This document shows positions 1 to 5,225 of a DNA stretch of 5,536 nucleotides, piece by piece (position 1 is the stretch's first letter; every line of letters begins with the position of its first letter). A program made the position numbers and the translations under genes. The notes beneath the pieces are model-generated. The model had not been told where the DNA came from and did no database searches. It worked only from the letters and a program-made list of their open reading frames with translations. The stretch comes from Methanoculleus sp. GTDB lineage: Archaea > Halobacteriota > Methanomicrobia > Methanomicrobiales > Methanoculleaceae. The stretch lies in the NCBI GenBank assembly GCA_023230425.1, contig JALNXI010000141.1, positions 1-5,536 of the forward strand. The letters are read 5' to 3'.

Positions 1-340
1 GCACCTCCACATCGAGCGGAAGGCTTGAGAGTGCTATCTCCTGGAGGTTCCCGGCAAGCCCCTTCGCCTCGCCGGCGCCGCGTATCGTCCGGGCCCGGAG
101 CCCCACGATATCGTCGATCCCGAGCCTCCGGGCGACCCAGTCCGGCGGATGGTCGGCGTCGTCGATCATCAGCGGGCCCCCCGCGACCTGCGGGTAGCCG
201 TAACTCCCGATGAAGACCGACGGGGCGGACCCCTGGTAATGATCGGTCGGCCGGACCGGGAGCTGGGCGTAGAACCGGCTCATGATCGGGCAGCGCTCAA
301 GCCCGCAGAGTCCTTTTCCTTTACATTCGGCGCATCGCAT
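1..340 (-). CDS. nreA: Nre-family archaeal DNA repair protein, N-terminal part (runs off left edge)
   Basis: The first 113 codons of a gene that continues beyond base 1. The protein opens with a cysteine cluster C3-x2-C6-x5-C12-x4-C17 followed by Pro, inside MRCAECKGKGLCGLERCP. This is the N-terminal zinc-binding signature of the archaeal Nre (novel repair) family. It is followed by the family-like stretches PSVFIGSYGYPQV (residues 40-52), GPLMIDDADHPPDWV (55-69) and ALSSLPLDVEV (103-113). In Haloferax, NreA acts in repair of alkylation-type DNA damage and binds the sliding clamp PCNA through a C-terminal motif; that end lies outside the window, so clamp binding cannot be checked here. The ATG at 338-340 is chosen because it gives the family's usual N-terminus and has a GGAGG site 7 nt upstream. 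The gene follows the DUF2117 gene with only 3 nt between, implying one mRNA. Family assignment is strong; the exact paralogue (NreA or NreB) is less certain. Confidence 0.9.
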   Translation of the reverse strand, partial: MRCAECKGKGLCGLERCPIMSRFYAQLPVRPTDHYQGSAPSVFIGSYGYPQVAGGPLMIDDADHPPDWVARRLGIDDIVGLRARTIRGAGEAKGLAGNLQEIALSSLPLDVEV

Positions 341-343
341 ACT

Positions 344-1378
344 TTATCCTCCGCGGCGGTCGACGACGACCCGCACCCTTCCTGCGAGGGAGCGGAGCGT
401 CTCCTCCACCCACTCATCCCAGCAGGACGCCCAGAGGTCCCTCGTGGCCGCAACCTCCCGGCCGAGGTCGTCGTCCCGCCCGCAGGTGACCTCGACCACC
501 ACCGACCCCGGGGCATACCCGGGCTCTACGATGCCGTCGGCGTCACCGTCGACCACGCCGAAGACGGGGATGCCGGCGTGGGAACAGATGTGCCCGCAGA
601 CTGCGGTGGTGTCGTCGCCGACGGCGAGGACGCCGCAGACCCCCTCTCCGAGTTCCTGGTAGAGGGTGTGGCCGCAGTGGTCGATGACCGCAATCCTGCC
701 TCCGCGGGAGGTGCGCTCTCCCTGCCGGGGAGGGGCGGTCCGCACCGGTCCGCTCTTGCACCAGGCCGCGGCAAGGTCCGGGAGACCCGCCCGGAGGAGT
801 TTCTCAAACCCGTGAGGTTTCGGCTCAAGCCCGGAGACGGCTCTCGCGGTCCCGCCCTCTCCGGAGAGGACGACCGTCTCCTCTGTTGCGGTCCCGATAA
901 CGATCCCGTTGACGAAGACCGCCTCCCCCGGGAGACACCCGCGGATCTCCCGGATCCCTTCCCGCCGGTCGCCGGCGCTCGTCCCGGGAACGAGGGCATA
1001 CCCGGTCAGCCCTGCGATCTCCTCTGCGAGGACGCCGTCGGCATGGTTCCAGCAGTAGACGGTGCGGCTCGAAGCCTCAACGTGGACGAGCCCACGGAGG
1101 CGGCCTGCGACGAGTTCGCCGAATATCCGTCCCGACTCCGGGGTCTTTCCCCGGTTGACCAGACACGTCCGCCCGGAGAGGGCGGCGAGGACCATGCTCG
1201 GGCGCTCGTCCGTGCAGGTCACCGGGAGCCCCGACTCTTCAGCGGCGGTCCGGGCCATCACCCCGGCGACAAGCACCTGCCGGGGATGGAGAAGGCCGAT
1301 CAACCGCTCCACGTCGCCAGCATCGAATGCCTCGGGACCGTGCACCACCATGACGAGGTCTGCCGTCGGGGGATTCAT
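344..1378 (-). CDS. DUF2117-family protein (function unknown)
   Basis: A 344-residue protein recognised as the archaeal DUF2117 family, found mainly in methanogens and without an established function. The N-terminus (about 8-55) looks like an alternating beta-alpha nucleotide-fold-like region (LVMVVHGPEAFDAGD, QVLVAGVMARTAAE). The most characteristic part is C-terminal: DHCGHTLYQELG (233-244) and GDDTTAVCGHICSHAGIPVF (254-273), followed by GVVDGDADGI. This region is rich in potential metal ligands or catalytic groups: D233, H234, C235, H237, D255, D256, C261, H263, C265 and H267. Residues 299-329 carry further acidic and Trp-rich segments. No signal peptide or membrane span is visible, so it is probably cytoplasmic. 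The ATG at 1376-1378 has no strong Shine-Dalgarno site; a second ATG five bases upstream is out of frame. It lies 31 nt after the AIM24-family gene and 3 nt before nreA, so it is probably co-transcribed with both. A role linked to DNA repair would be guilt by association only. Confidence 0.88.
   Translation of the reverse strand: MNPPTADLVMVVHGPEAFDAGDVERLIGLLHPRQVLVAGVMARTAAEESGLPVTCTDERPSMVLAALSGRTCLVNRGKTPESGRIFGELVAGRLRGLVHVEASSRTVYCWNHADGVLAEEIAGLTGYALVPGTSAGDRREGIREIRGCLPGEAVFVNGIVIGTATEETVVLSGEGGTARAVSGLEPKPHGFEKLLRAGLPDLAAAWCKSGPVRTAPPRQGERTSRGGRIAVIDHCGHTLYQELGEGVCGVLAVGDDTTAVCGHICSHAGIPVFGVVDGDADGIVEPGYAPGSVVVEVTCGRDDDLGREVAATRDLWASCWDEWVEETLRSLAGRVRVVVDRRGG
348..352 (-). promoter_or_regulatory. 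Shine-Dalgarno site of nreA inside the end of the DUF2117 gene
   Basis: On the minus strand the sequence reads GGAGG, then 7 nt (ATAAAGT), then the nreA ATG. The site overlaps the last codons of the upstream gene, whose TAA stop occupies 344-346 within that spacer. Ribosomes finishing the DUF2117 frame would therefore end on the nreA initiation site, which suggests translational coupling. Confidence 0.8.
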
Positions 1379-1409
1379 GCCATAATTTTGGGCTTCACGG
1401 ACTATCAGG

Positions 1410-2099
1410 TTACCGTCCCGACGAGTTCTGGATGGGGAGGTAGGGCATCAGGGCGCTCGCGAGTTTTGCTATGTCCATGGACTGCAGGACGACGCGGCCC
1501 GGACCGGTCAGCGTGGTCAGGAAGAGCCCCTCGCCACCGAAGAAGACGGTCTTCACGCCGCCCGCAAGCGCGATGCTGTAGTCGACGGTGCTCTCGAACC
1601 CGACGACGAGACCGGTCTCCACCCTGACCACCTCGCCGGGCTTAAGCGTCATCTCCATGATGTCGCCGCAACAGTGGAGGAATGCCGTCCCCCTGCCGGA
1701 GAGCCGCTGCAGGATGAACCCCTCACCGCCGAAAGCGCCCGACCGGAGCTTCTTCGTGAACGCTATATCGAGGTCGATGCCCTGCTCGGAGCAGAGGAAC
1801 GCATCTTTCTGGGCGATGAACTCGCTTCCGGCAAGGTCCAGCGTGAAGATCTTCCCCGGGACGTTCCCGGCGAAGGAGACGAACCCTTCCCCACCCTGCG
1901 GGGTGAATTCGGTCATGAAGAGGCTCTCGCCGGTCACCATCCGCTTGAGTCCCTTGAAGAGCCCGCCCTTCATGTTGGTGGTCATCTGCATGTTCCCGCT
2001 CATGTTGACCATGGCGCCGGCCTCGGCGCAGGCGCTCTCGCCGGGGGCGAGGCGGAGGGTCACCATCTGCAGGTTGTCTCCGGTGATCTCATAGTGCAT
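1410..2099 (-). CDS. AIM24 / TIGR00266 family protein
   Basis: A 229-residue protein of the AIM24/TIGR00266 family, widespread in bacteria and archaea and of unsettled function; the yeast namesake is a mitochondrial protein, which says little about this archaeal one. The family start is clear: MHYEITGDNLQMVTLRLAPG, then ESACAEAGAMVNMSG (21-35) and a Gly-rich turn (TNMKGGLFKGLKRM, 41-54). Three related GGEG units follow at 69-87, 124-142 and 188-206, each GGEG plus a hydrophobic strand, a Gly-Pro or Gly-Arg turn and another strand, as expected of a beta-rich fold built from repeated units. No signal peptide or membrane span is seen. The frame stays open upstream to 2483, but I place the start at ATG 2097-2099 because the family N-terminus begins there and the upstream translation is low-complexity Pro/Arg/Gly. 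The start lacks a clear Shine-Dalgarno site and follows an A8 run. First gene of the apparent AIM24-DUF2117-nreA minus-strand cluster. Confidence 0.92.
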   Translation of the reverse strand: MHYEITGDNLQMVTLRLAPGESACAEAGAMVNMSGNMQMTTNMKGGLFKGLKRMVTGESLFMTEFTPQGGEGFVSFAGNVPGKIFTLDLAGSEFIAQKDAFLCSEQGIDLDIAFTKKLRSGAFGGEGFILQRLSGRGTAFLHCCGDIMEMTLKPGEVVRVETGLVVGFESTVDYSIALAGGVKTVFFGGEGLFLTTLTGPGRVVLQSMDIAKLASALMPYLPIQNSSGR

Positions 2100-2253
2100 G
2101 CTGATGATTTTTTTTGTCGTGGGAGAATAGGCTTTCCCTTTATTCCGCGGAAAAACCCCGGATCCTGCGCCCTCCCCTCCATACCGGGAACACCTCCCCC
2201 GGCACGCTTCGAGCCGCCGGGGGATCCGGTAGTGCCCTGCGAAACAACTGATA

Positions 2254-2268
2254 CTCAACGTTGTTGAG
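2254..2268. repeat. Short dyad CTCAAC-GTT-GTTGAG, operator-like
   Basis: A perfect 6-bp inverted repeat (2254-2259 with 2263-2268) around a 3-nt centre, immediately followed by the palindrome GAGATCTC (2266-2273). It lies about 155 nt upstream of the AIM24-family start and accounts for most of the extra sequence that separates two blocks of the left arm of the inverted duplication. It could be a binding site for a dimeric regulator; nothing in the window identifies such a protein. Confidence 0.4.
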
Positions 2269-2360
2269 ATCTCATCTGGGTGTTTCCGATTGATTGCGAT
2301 CCGGGGCACGGCTTTCCCCTGGGTATCGCCATGACTGCCCCCGCCCCTGGGGGCGGGGGA

Positions 2361-2374
2361 GGAGGCCGGAGGCC
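2361..2374 (+). repeat. Tandem GGAGGCC repeat, two copies
   Basis: GGAGGCC occurs at 2361-2367 and directly again at 2368-2374, within the G-rich part of the intergenic structure. It may reflect replication slippage; no function is visible. Confidence 0.6.
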
Positions 2375-2394
2375 GGGCGGGGTGGGGTGATGGG
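2375..2394 (+). other. Potential G-quadruplex motif
   Basis: Four runs of at least three G with loops of 1, 1 and 4 nt: GGG-C-GGGG-T-GGGG-TGAT-GGG. More G runs (2349-2353 and 2355-2359) lie just upstream. The motif fits the standard pattern for intramolecular quadruplexes on the plus strand; the same bases also take part in the competing duplex stem 2379-2390 with 2441-2453. Confidence 0.55.
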
Positions 2395-2797
2395 TGTGCG
2401 GATCTTTGCGCAAGAGAGGGGCGGGGGAGACCCCTCCCCGTCAGCCCCACCCCTATGGCGATAGCCACCACGGTCCACGGCATGAGGACATGCTTGAGAA
2501 GAAAAGGTCGAACTTCAGGCCAGGTCCGGCACCAATCTCGTCAGAGAAGAATGACAGCCAGAATAGGGCTTCACCAGAGCCCGATAATGGAAATCTTCTC
2601 CCCAGGTTGTTTTTTGTCATGAACGCGGGTTGGTGCGCAACGTAATTCGGTCGGATCCTCTGAGATCAATTATCAGTCATATGCTGGAGCACTACCGGGG
2701 ATCCCCACAACCTCCCGGGGTCTTCGCCCTCCCCCTGGATTGCCGGCGTCACCGTTCCCCGGGGCCTCGCAGTCCGGCTTTCTGTTACCCCTCTGTC

Positions 2798-2810
2798 AAA
2801 AAGTTTATCG
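2798..2810 (+). promoter_or_regulatory. Archaeal TATA-type promoter for the HNH-like gene
   Basis: The run AAAAAGTTTATCG resembles the A-rich BRE plus TTTATA-like TATA box of methanogen promoters. Its centre (about 2806) is some 28 nt before the GTG at 2834, the usual distance from an archaeal TATA box to the transcription start. Transcription would therefore begin at or very near the start codon, giving a leaderless or almost leaderless mRNA. Confidence 0.55.
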
Positions 2811-2833
2811 TCCGGGATGAGTATCCACTCCGC

Positions 2834-3112
2834 GTGACCACTGAGCACAGAATACAGGCACCGCTGCCTGTCGGGGATGCATACATCACGGATGAGGCCC
2901 GGTCTGCCGTCCTCGATCGGCAGTGCCACCGGTGCGCCGGGTGCAACGCCCCGCTCACTGCCGGCTTCACGCACTTCAACCTCCGGCAGCCGATTATCTG
3001 CGGCGCCCCTGTCGCCGGGAACTTCGAGGCCCTCTGCCCTTTCTGCCACCGGAACTTCATGCGCCGGGTCCGGGGGCGGATCGCAGGATCTGCCGGCCAT
3101 AGAAATAAGTAG
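2834..3112 (+). CDS. Small HNH/zinc-ribbon-like protein, possible nuclease
   Basis: A 92-residue protein. Its core resembles a compact HNH (beta-beta-alpha-metal) module: C34-x2-C37 within CHRCAGCNAPL, then H47 in FTHFN, N63 in GNFEALC and C68-x2-C71-H72. The spacing (16 residues from H47 to N63, 9 from N63 to H72) matches HNH nucleases, with four Cys for structural zinc. The residue before H47 is Thr, whereas many HNH enzymes have Asp or His there, so metal-dependent cleavage is plausible but not assured. The C-terminus is basic (RRVRGRIAGSAGHRNK), fitting nucleic-acid binding. I chose GTG 2834: the frame is open up to an ATG at 2630, but that extension would cross the TATA-like promoter and has no family-like sequence. 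It stands alone, without restriction, toxin-antitoxin or phage genes beside it. It could instead be a non-catalytic zinc protein. Confidence 0.68.
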   Translation: MTTEHRIQAPLPVGDAYITDEARSAVLDRQCHRCAGCNAPLTAGFTHFNLRQPIICGAPVAGNFEALCPFCHRNFMRRVRGRIAGSAGHRNK

Positions 3113-3189
3113 TGCCCGGGGCCATACCGGGGGTCATGTTCTGCAGACGGAGTATAGCACCACGGAGAGACAGGTGGCAATCGACGGTT

Positions 3190-3417
3190 ATGAGGACGGC
3201 GAGCGATGCGGCGGAGAGGTTCACGCTGCCCGCGCCGCCCCTTCCCCGGGGCTGGCGCTCCGGCACGATGCGGATGCTTGATGCCGCCGTCACTCCCGGG
3301 ACGACGGCGAACGTCGCGGTCTCTCTGGGGGTAACGATGCTTGTCATCCCCCGGATACCGAACCGGGTTCTTGCGGCGGCTGCCGGGTTCGCCGCCGGCT
3401 CGATCCTCGGGAGGTAG
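3190..3417 (+). CDS. Unrecognised small protein, hydrophobic C-terminus
   Basis: A 75-residue frame whose codons end in G or C in most positions, like the confident genes nearby, which is the main argument that it is real. The N-terminal half is basic and Pro-rich (FTLPAPPLPRGWRSGTM). The C-terminal half alternates hydrophobic runs, TANVAVSLGVTMLVIP and RVLAAAAGFAAGSILGR, which could form one or two short membrane-associated helices. An AGGTGG site lies 12 nt before the ATG at 3190, longer than ideal. The frame is open to a GTG at 3112 that overlaps the HNH-like stop (TAGTG), and an ATG at 3136 is also possible. Codons from 3136 to 3189 include AGA, ATA, GCA, CCA and CAA, unlike the rest, so I prefer 3190. 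Its stop ends 2 nt before the converging ygiQ stop. I recognise no family; it could be a chance frame. Confidence 0.45.
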   Translation: MRTASDAAERFTLPAPPLPRGWRSGTMRMLDAAVTPGTTANVAVSLGVTMLVIPRIPNRVLAAAAGFAAGSILGR

Positions 3418-3419
3418 TC

Positions 3420-5225
3420 TTACGGCCTCCGGCCCTTTCTTCGCGCCGGGACGAGACACCTCCACGCATTCCCGATGAGGTCCTCCCTCCCGGCCGCACG
3501 GAGCCCCTCGCAGACGAGCCCGTAGTTTGCCGGATCCCGGTAGTGCATGAGGGCACGCTGGACCCGTTTCTCCCGGCCTTTCGGGACGTAGACCTCCTTG
3601 AGGGTGAAGGGGTCGAGACCGGTGTGGTAGATGGTCGTCGATATGCTCATCGGCGTCGGCGTGAAGTCCTGGACCTGCTCGGTGTAGAGATCGGTGTCCC
3701 GGACGTACTCGGCGAGTTCGACCATATCAGTGATCCGGCACCCGGGATGGCCGGACATGAAGTAGGGGACGAGGTACTGCCGCTTCCGCTTTCTTTCCTG
3801 GAGGACCTCGAAACGCTCCCTGAAGGCGTCGAAGACCTCGCGGGGAGGTTTTCCCATGCAGGCAGAGACCCGCGGCGAGACGTGCTCGGGGGCGACCTTG
3901 AGGTGCCCGGAGACGTGGTCTTCGCAGACGCGGGCGAGGTATTCCTGGTCCTCCGGGGGGATCAGGTCGTAGCGGATGCCCGACGCGATGAAGACCCGTT
4001 TCACCCCCGGTATCTCCTGAAGGCGCCGGAGCAGGCGGAGCTGCTCGGCGTGGCTGCGGTCGAGTGTGGGGCAGTCGATACAGCGGCGGTCGGGGCAGGT
4101 GCCCGCGGTCTCCCACCGGCCGCAGTGGATGCCGTACATGTTCGCCGTCGGTCCGCCGACATCCTGGACGACGCCCGTAAACTCCGGCATCGCTGCCATC
4201 CGCTCCACCTCCCGGACGATCGAGTCGACGCTCCGGCTCTGGATGATCCTCCCCTGGTGGTGGGTGAGGGCACAGAACGAGCAGGAGCCAAAACATCCCC
4301 TATGGCTGACGACCGAGAACCTGACCGGTTCGAGGGCCGGGATGGGTTCGGTGTAGGAGGGGTGCGCCCTCCGTGCGTAGGGGAGTTCGTAGATGTGGTC
4401 GAGTTCAACGCCGGAGAGCGGCATCGCCGGCGGGTTCTGGATAATTACTGTCTTTGGGTGCGGCTGGGCCACGGGGCGGCCCCGCAGCGGGTCCTGCTCC
4501 CGGTAGTGCTGTGCGAATGCCCTGGCGTAGGCGTAGCGGTCCTCCTTTACCTCCGCATAACCGGGAAGCACCACGTAGCCGGCGTGGTCCATGCTTCGCC
4601 AGGTCTTCAGGTCGAGCCTGTAGGCGGTGCCGGGGATATCGGTGAGGGGCCCGGCTGCTTCACCGGCAGCAAGCCGGTCCGCGATCGTGACCACCTGCCG
4701 CTCGCCCATGCCGAAGACGAGGAGGTCGGCCGGGGCGTCGGCGAGGATGGATTGCCGGACCGCATCAGACCAGTAGTCGTAGTGGGCGAAGCGCCGGAGG
4801 CTCGCCTCGATCCCGCCGATGACGACCGGTGTTGCCGGGAAGAGGGCGTGGACCCTGTCGGTGTAGACGAGGGTTGCCCGGTCAGGCCTGAGGAGTTGCC
4901 CGCCGGGCGAGTAGACGTCCGAACTCCGGCGCTTCAGGTTCGGCGTAAAGGCGTTCACCAGTGAGTCGACGTTCCCGGCCGAGACCGAGAAGAAGAGCCG
5001 GGGCGTGCCCAGGCGCCGGAAGTCGTCCTCACCCCGCCAGTCGGGCTGGGCGATGATACCGACCGAATATCCGGCGTCCCAGAGAGTTCTGCCGAGCAGC
5101 GCGGTCCCGAAGGAGGGGTGGTCGACGTAGGCGTCGCCGGTGATCAGGACGACGTCGAACCGGTCGATGCCGAGACGCTCGGCCTCCGCAACCGTCATGG
5201 GGAGGAACTCAGGCTGGGCGATCAT
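3420..5225 (-). CDS. YgiQ-family radical SAM protein
   Basis: A 601-residue member of the YgiQ family (TIGR03904), an uncharacterised radical SAM group in bacteria and archaea; substrate and reaction are unknown. The N-terminal domain has the family hallmarks EFLPMTVAEAERLG (6-19) and VVLITGDAYVDHPSFG (25-40), then GIIAQPDW (56-63) and VVIGGIEASLRRFAHYDYW (134-152). The radical SAM core carries C311-x3-C315-x2-C318 (RGCFGSCSFC), which binds the [4Fe-4S] cluster that cleaves S-adenosylmethionine. It is followed by GGPTANMYG (357-365) and a second cysteine group C368, C377, C382, C385. APEHVSP (445-451), YLVPYFMSGHPG (484-495) and the C-terminal HYRDPANYGL and DLIGN are also family-like. It is shorter than the E. 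coli protein (739 residues), mainly at the C-terminal end. The ATG at 5223-5225 overlaps the upstream PPC-domain stop (ATGA). Probably cytosolic, and oxygen-sensitive like other radical SAM enzymes. Confidence 0.95.
   Translation of the reverse strand: MIAQPEFLPMTVAEAERLGIDRFDVVLITGDAYVDHPSFGTALLGRTLWDAGYSVGIIAQPDWRGEDDFRRLGTPRLFFSVSAGNVDSLVNAFTPNLKRRSSDVYSPGGQLLRPDRATLVYTDRVHALFPATPVVIGGIEASLRRFAHYDYWSDAVRQSILADAPADLLVFGMGERQVVTIADRLAAGEAAGPLTDIPGTAYRLDLKTWRSMDHAGYVVLPGYAEVKEDRYAYARAFAQHYREQDPLRGRPVAQPHPKTVIIQNPPAMPLSGVELDHIYELPYARRAHPSYTEPIPALEPVRFSVVSHRGCFGSCSFCALTHHQGRIIQSRSVDSIVREVERMAAMPEFTGVVQDVGGPTANMYGIHCGRWETAGTCPDRRCIDCPTLDRSHAEQLRLLRRLQEIPGVKRVFIASGIRYDLIPPEDQEYLARVCEDHVSGHLKVAPEHVSPRVSACMGKPPREVFDAFRERFEVLQERKRKRQYLVPYFMSGHPGCRITDMVELAEYVRDTDLYTEQVQDFTPTPMSISTTIYHTGLDPFTLKEVYVPKGREKRVQRALMHYRDPANYGLVCEGLRAAGREDLIGNAWRCLVPARRKGRRP

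Larger units (their letters stand above)
2320..2467. repeat. Nested inverted repeats, potential branched RNA or DNA structure
   Basis: Four stems nest without conflict. Stem 1: TGGGTATCGCCAT (2320-2332) pairs with ATGGCGATAGCCA (2455-2467), 12 of 13 positions, with a G2323/G2464 mismatch. Stem 2: a palindrome CCCCCGCCCC (2338-2347) against GGGGCGGGGG (2350-2359), perfect over 10 bp but with only 2 nt between, so the innermost pairs must open. Stem 3: GGGGTGGGG plus TGA (2379-2390) pairs with TCA plus CCCCACCCC (2441-2453), with one bulged G at 2444. Stem 4, inside stem 3: 2418-2426 pairs with 2431-2439 with one C/T mismatch, closed by a GAGA loop (2427-2430), which is a GNRA-type tetraloop on the plus strand only. 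A G-U pair (2333 with 2454) also exists only in a plus-strand RNA. No promoter for such an RNA is obvious. Confidence 0.5.
2220..2706. repeat. Imperfect inverted duplication, arms 2220-2274 and 2661-2706
   Basis: The right arm, read on the plus strand, contains TGAGATC (2661-2667), TATCAGT (2671-2677), GCACTACCGG (2689-2698) and ATCCCC (2701-2706). The left arm, read on the minus strand, has the same four blocks in the same order: TGAGATC (2274-2268), TATCAGT (2253-2247), GCACTACCGG (2235-2226) and ATCCCC (2225-2220). The gap between TATCAGT and GCACTACCGG is exactly 11 nt in both. The left arm has an extra 11 nt between the first two blocks, and the right arm has two extra G before ATCCCC. 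CGCAA lies further inward in both arms (2298-2294 and 2636-2640). No flanking target duplication is evident. Either end repeats of a decayed element or a duplicated upstream control region. Confidence 0.65.
2100..2833. other. Long non-coding interval between divergent genes
   Basis: About 730 nt between the divergent AIM24-family (minus) and HNH-like (plus) starts. Open frames cross it on both strands, but their translations are low-complexity Pro/Arg/Gly or match nothing I recognise, and base use at third positions loses the strong G/C bias of the neighbours. It holds an inverted duplication, a nested set of inverted repeats, a G-quadruplex-type run, several short palindromes (for example GGGGATCCCC at 2697-2706 and CCCCGGGG at 2757-2764), two T-runs on the plus strand (T8 at 2108-2115, T6 at 2610-2615) and a TATA-type promoter near its right end. 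The part from about 2465 to 2690 is visibly richer in A and T than the rest. Confidence 0.75.

Noticed and set aside
149..1627. 492-codon open frame on the plus strand
   Set aside because: It lies antisense to the DUF2117 and AIM24-family genes, whose protein families are recognisable. Its translation is rich in Pro, Arg, Gly, Ala and Asp with no known motif, a typical mirror frame in GC-rich DNA.
2104..2120. A-rich run on the minus strand as the TATA box of the AIM24-family gene
   Set aside because: It lies only 5-20 nt before the start codon, so transcription would begin inside the coding region and remove the conserved family N-terminus.
2100..2483. 128-codon N-terminal extension of the AIM24-family frame
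   Set aside because: The family N-terminus begins at the ATG at 2099. The upstream translation is low-complexity and crosses the inverted repeats.
2566..2582. GGGCT/AGCCC hairpin followed by T6 at 2610 as a terminator
   Set aside because: The stem is only 5 bp and the T run lies 28 nt away. It could be a factor-dependent or T-run archaeal terminator, but no plus-strand gene ends here.
2394..2645. 83-codon plus-strand frame in the intergenic region
   Set aside because: No ribosome site, no G/C-rich third positions and no recognisable motif; it crosses the hairpin and A/T-richer sequence.
2630..2833. Upstream ATG giving a 160-residue HNH-like protein
   Set aside because: The extension would contain the TATA-like promoter and has no family-like sequence; the start at 2834 fits the promoter spacing.
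2666..3465. Minus-strand open frames opposite the HNH-like and small genes
   Set aside because: Their translations are Arg/Pro-rich without motifs, and one overlaps the ygiQ 3' end. The plus-strand reading has the ordered Cys/His motif.
3543..4964. 473-codon open frame on the plus strand
   Set aside because: It is the mirror of the ygiQ gene; its length reflects the rarity of stop codons at high GC, and its translation has no recognisable motif.
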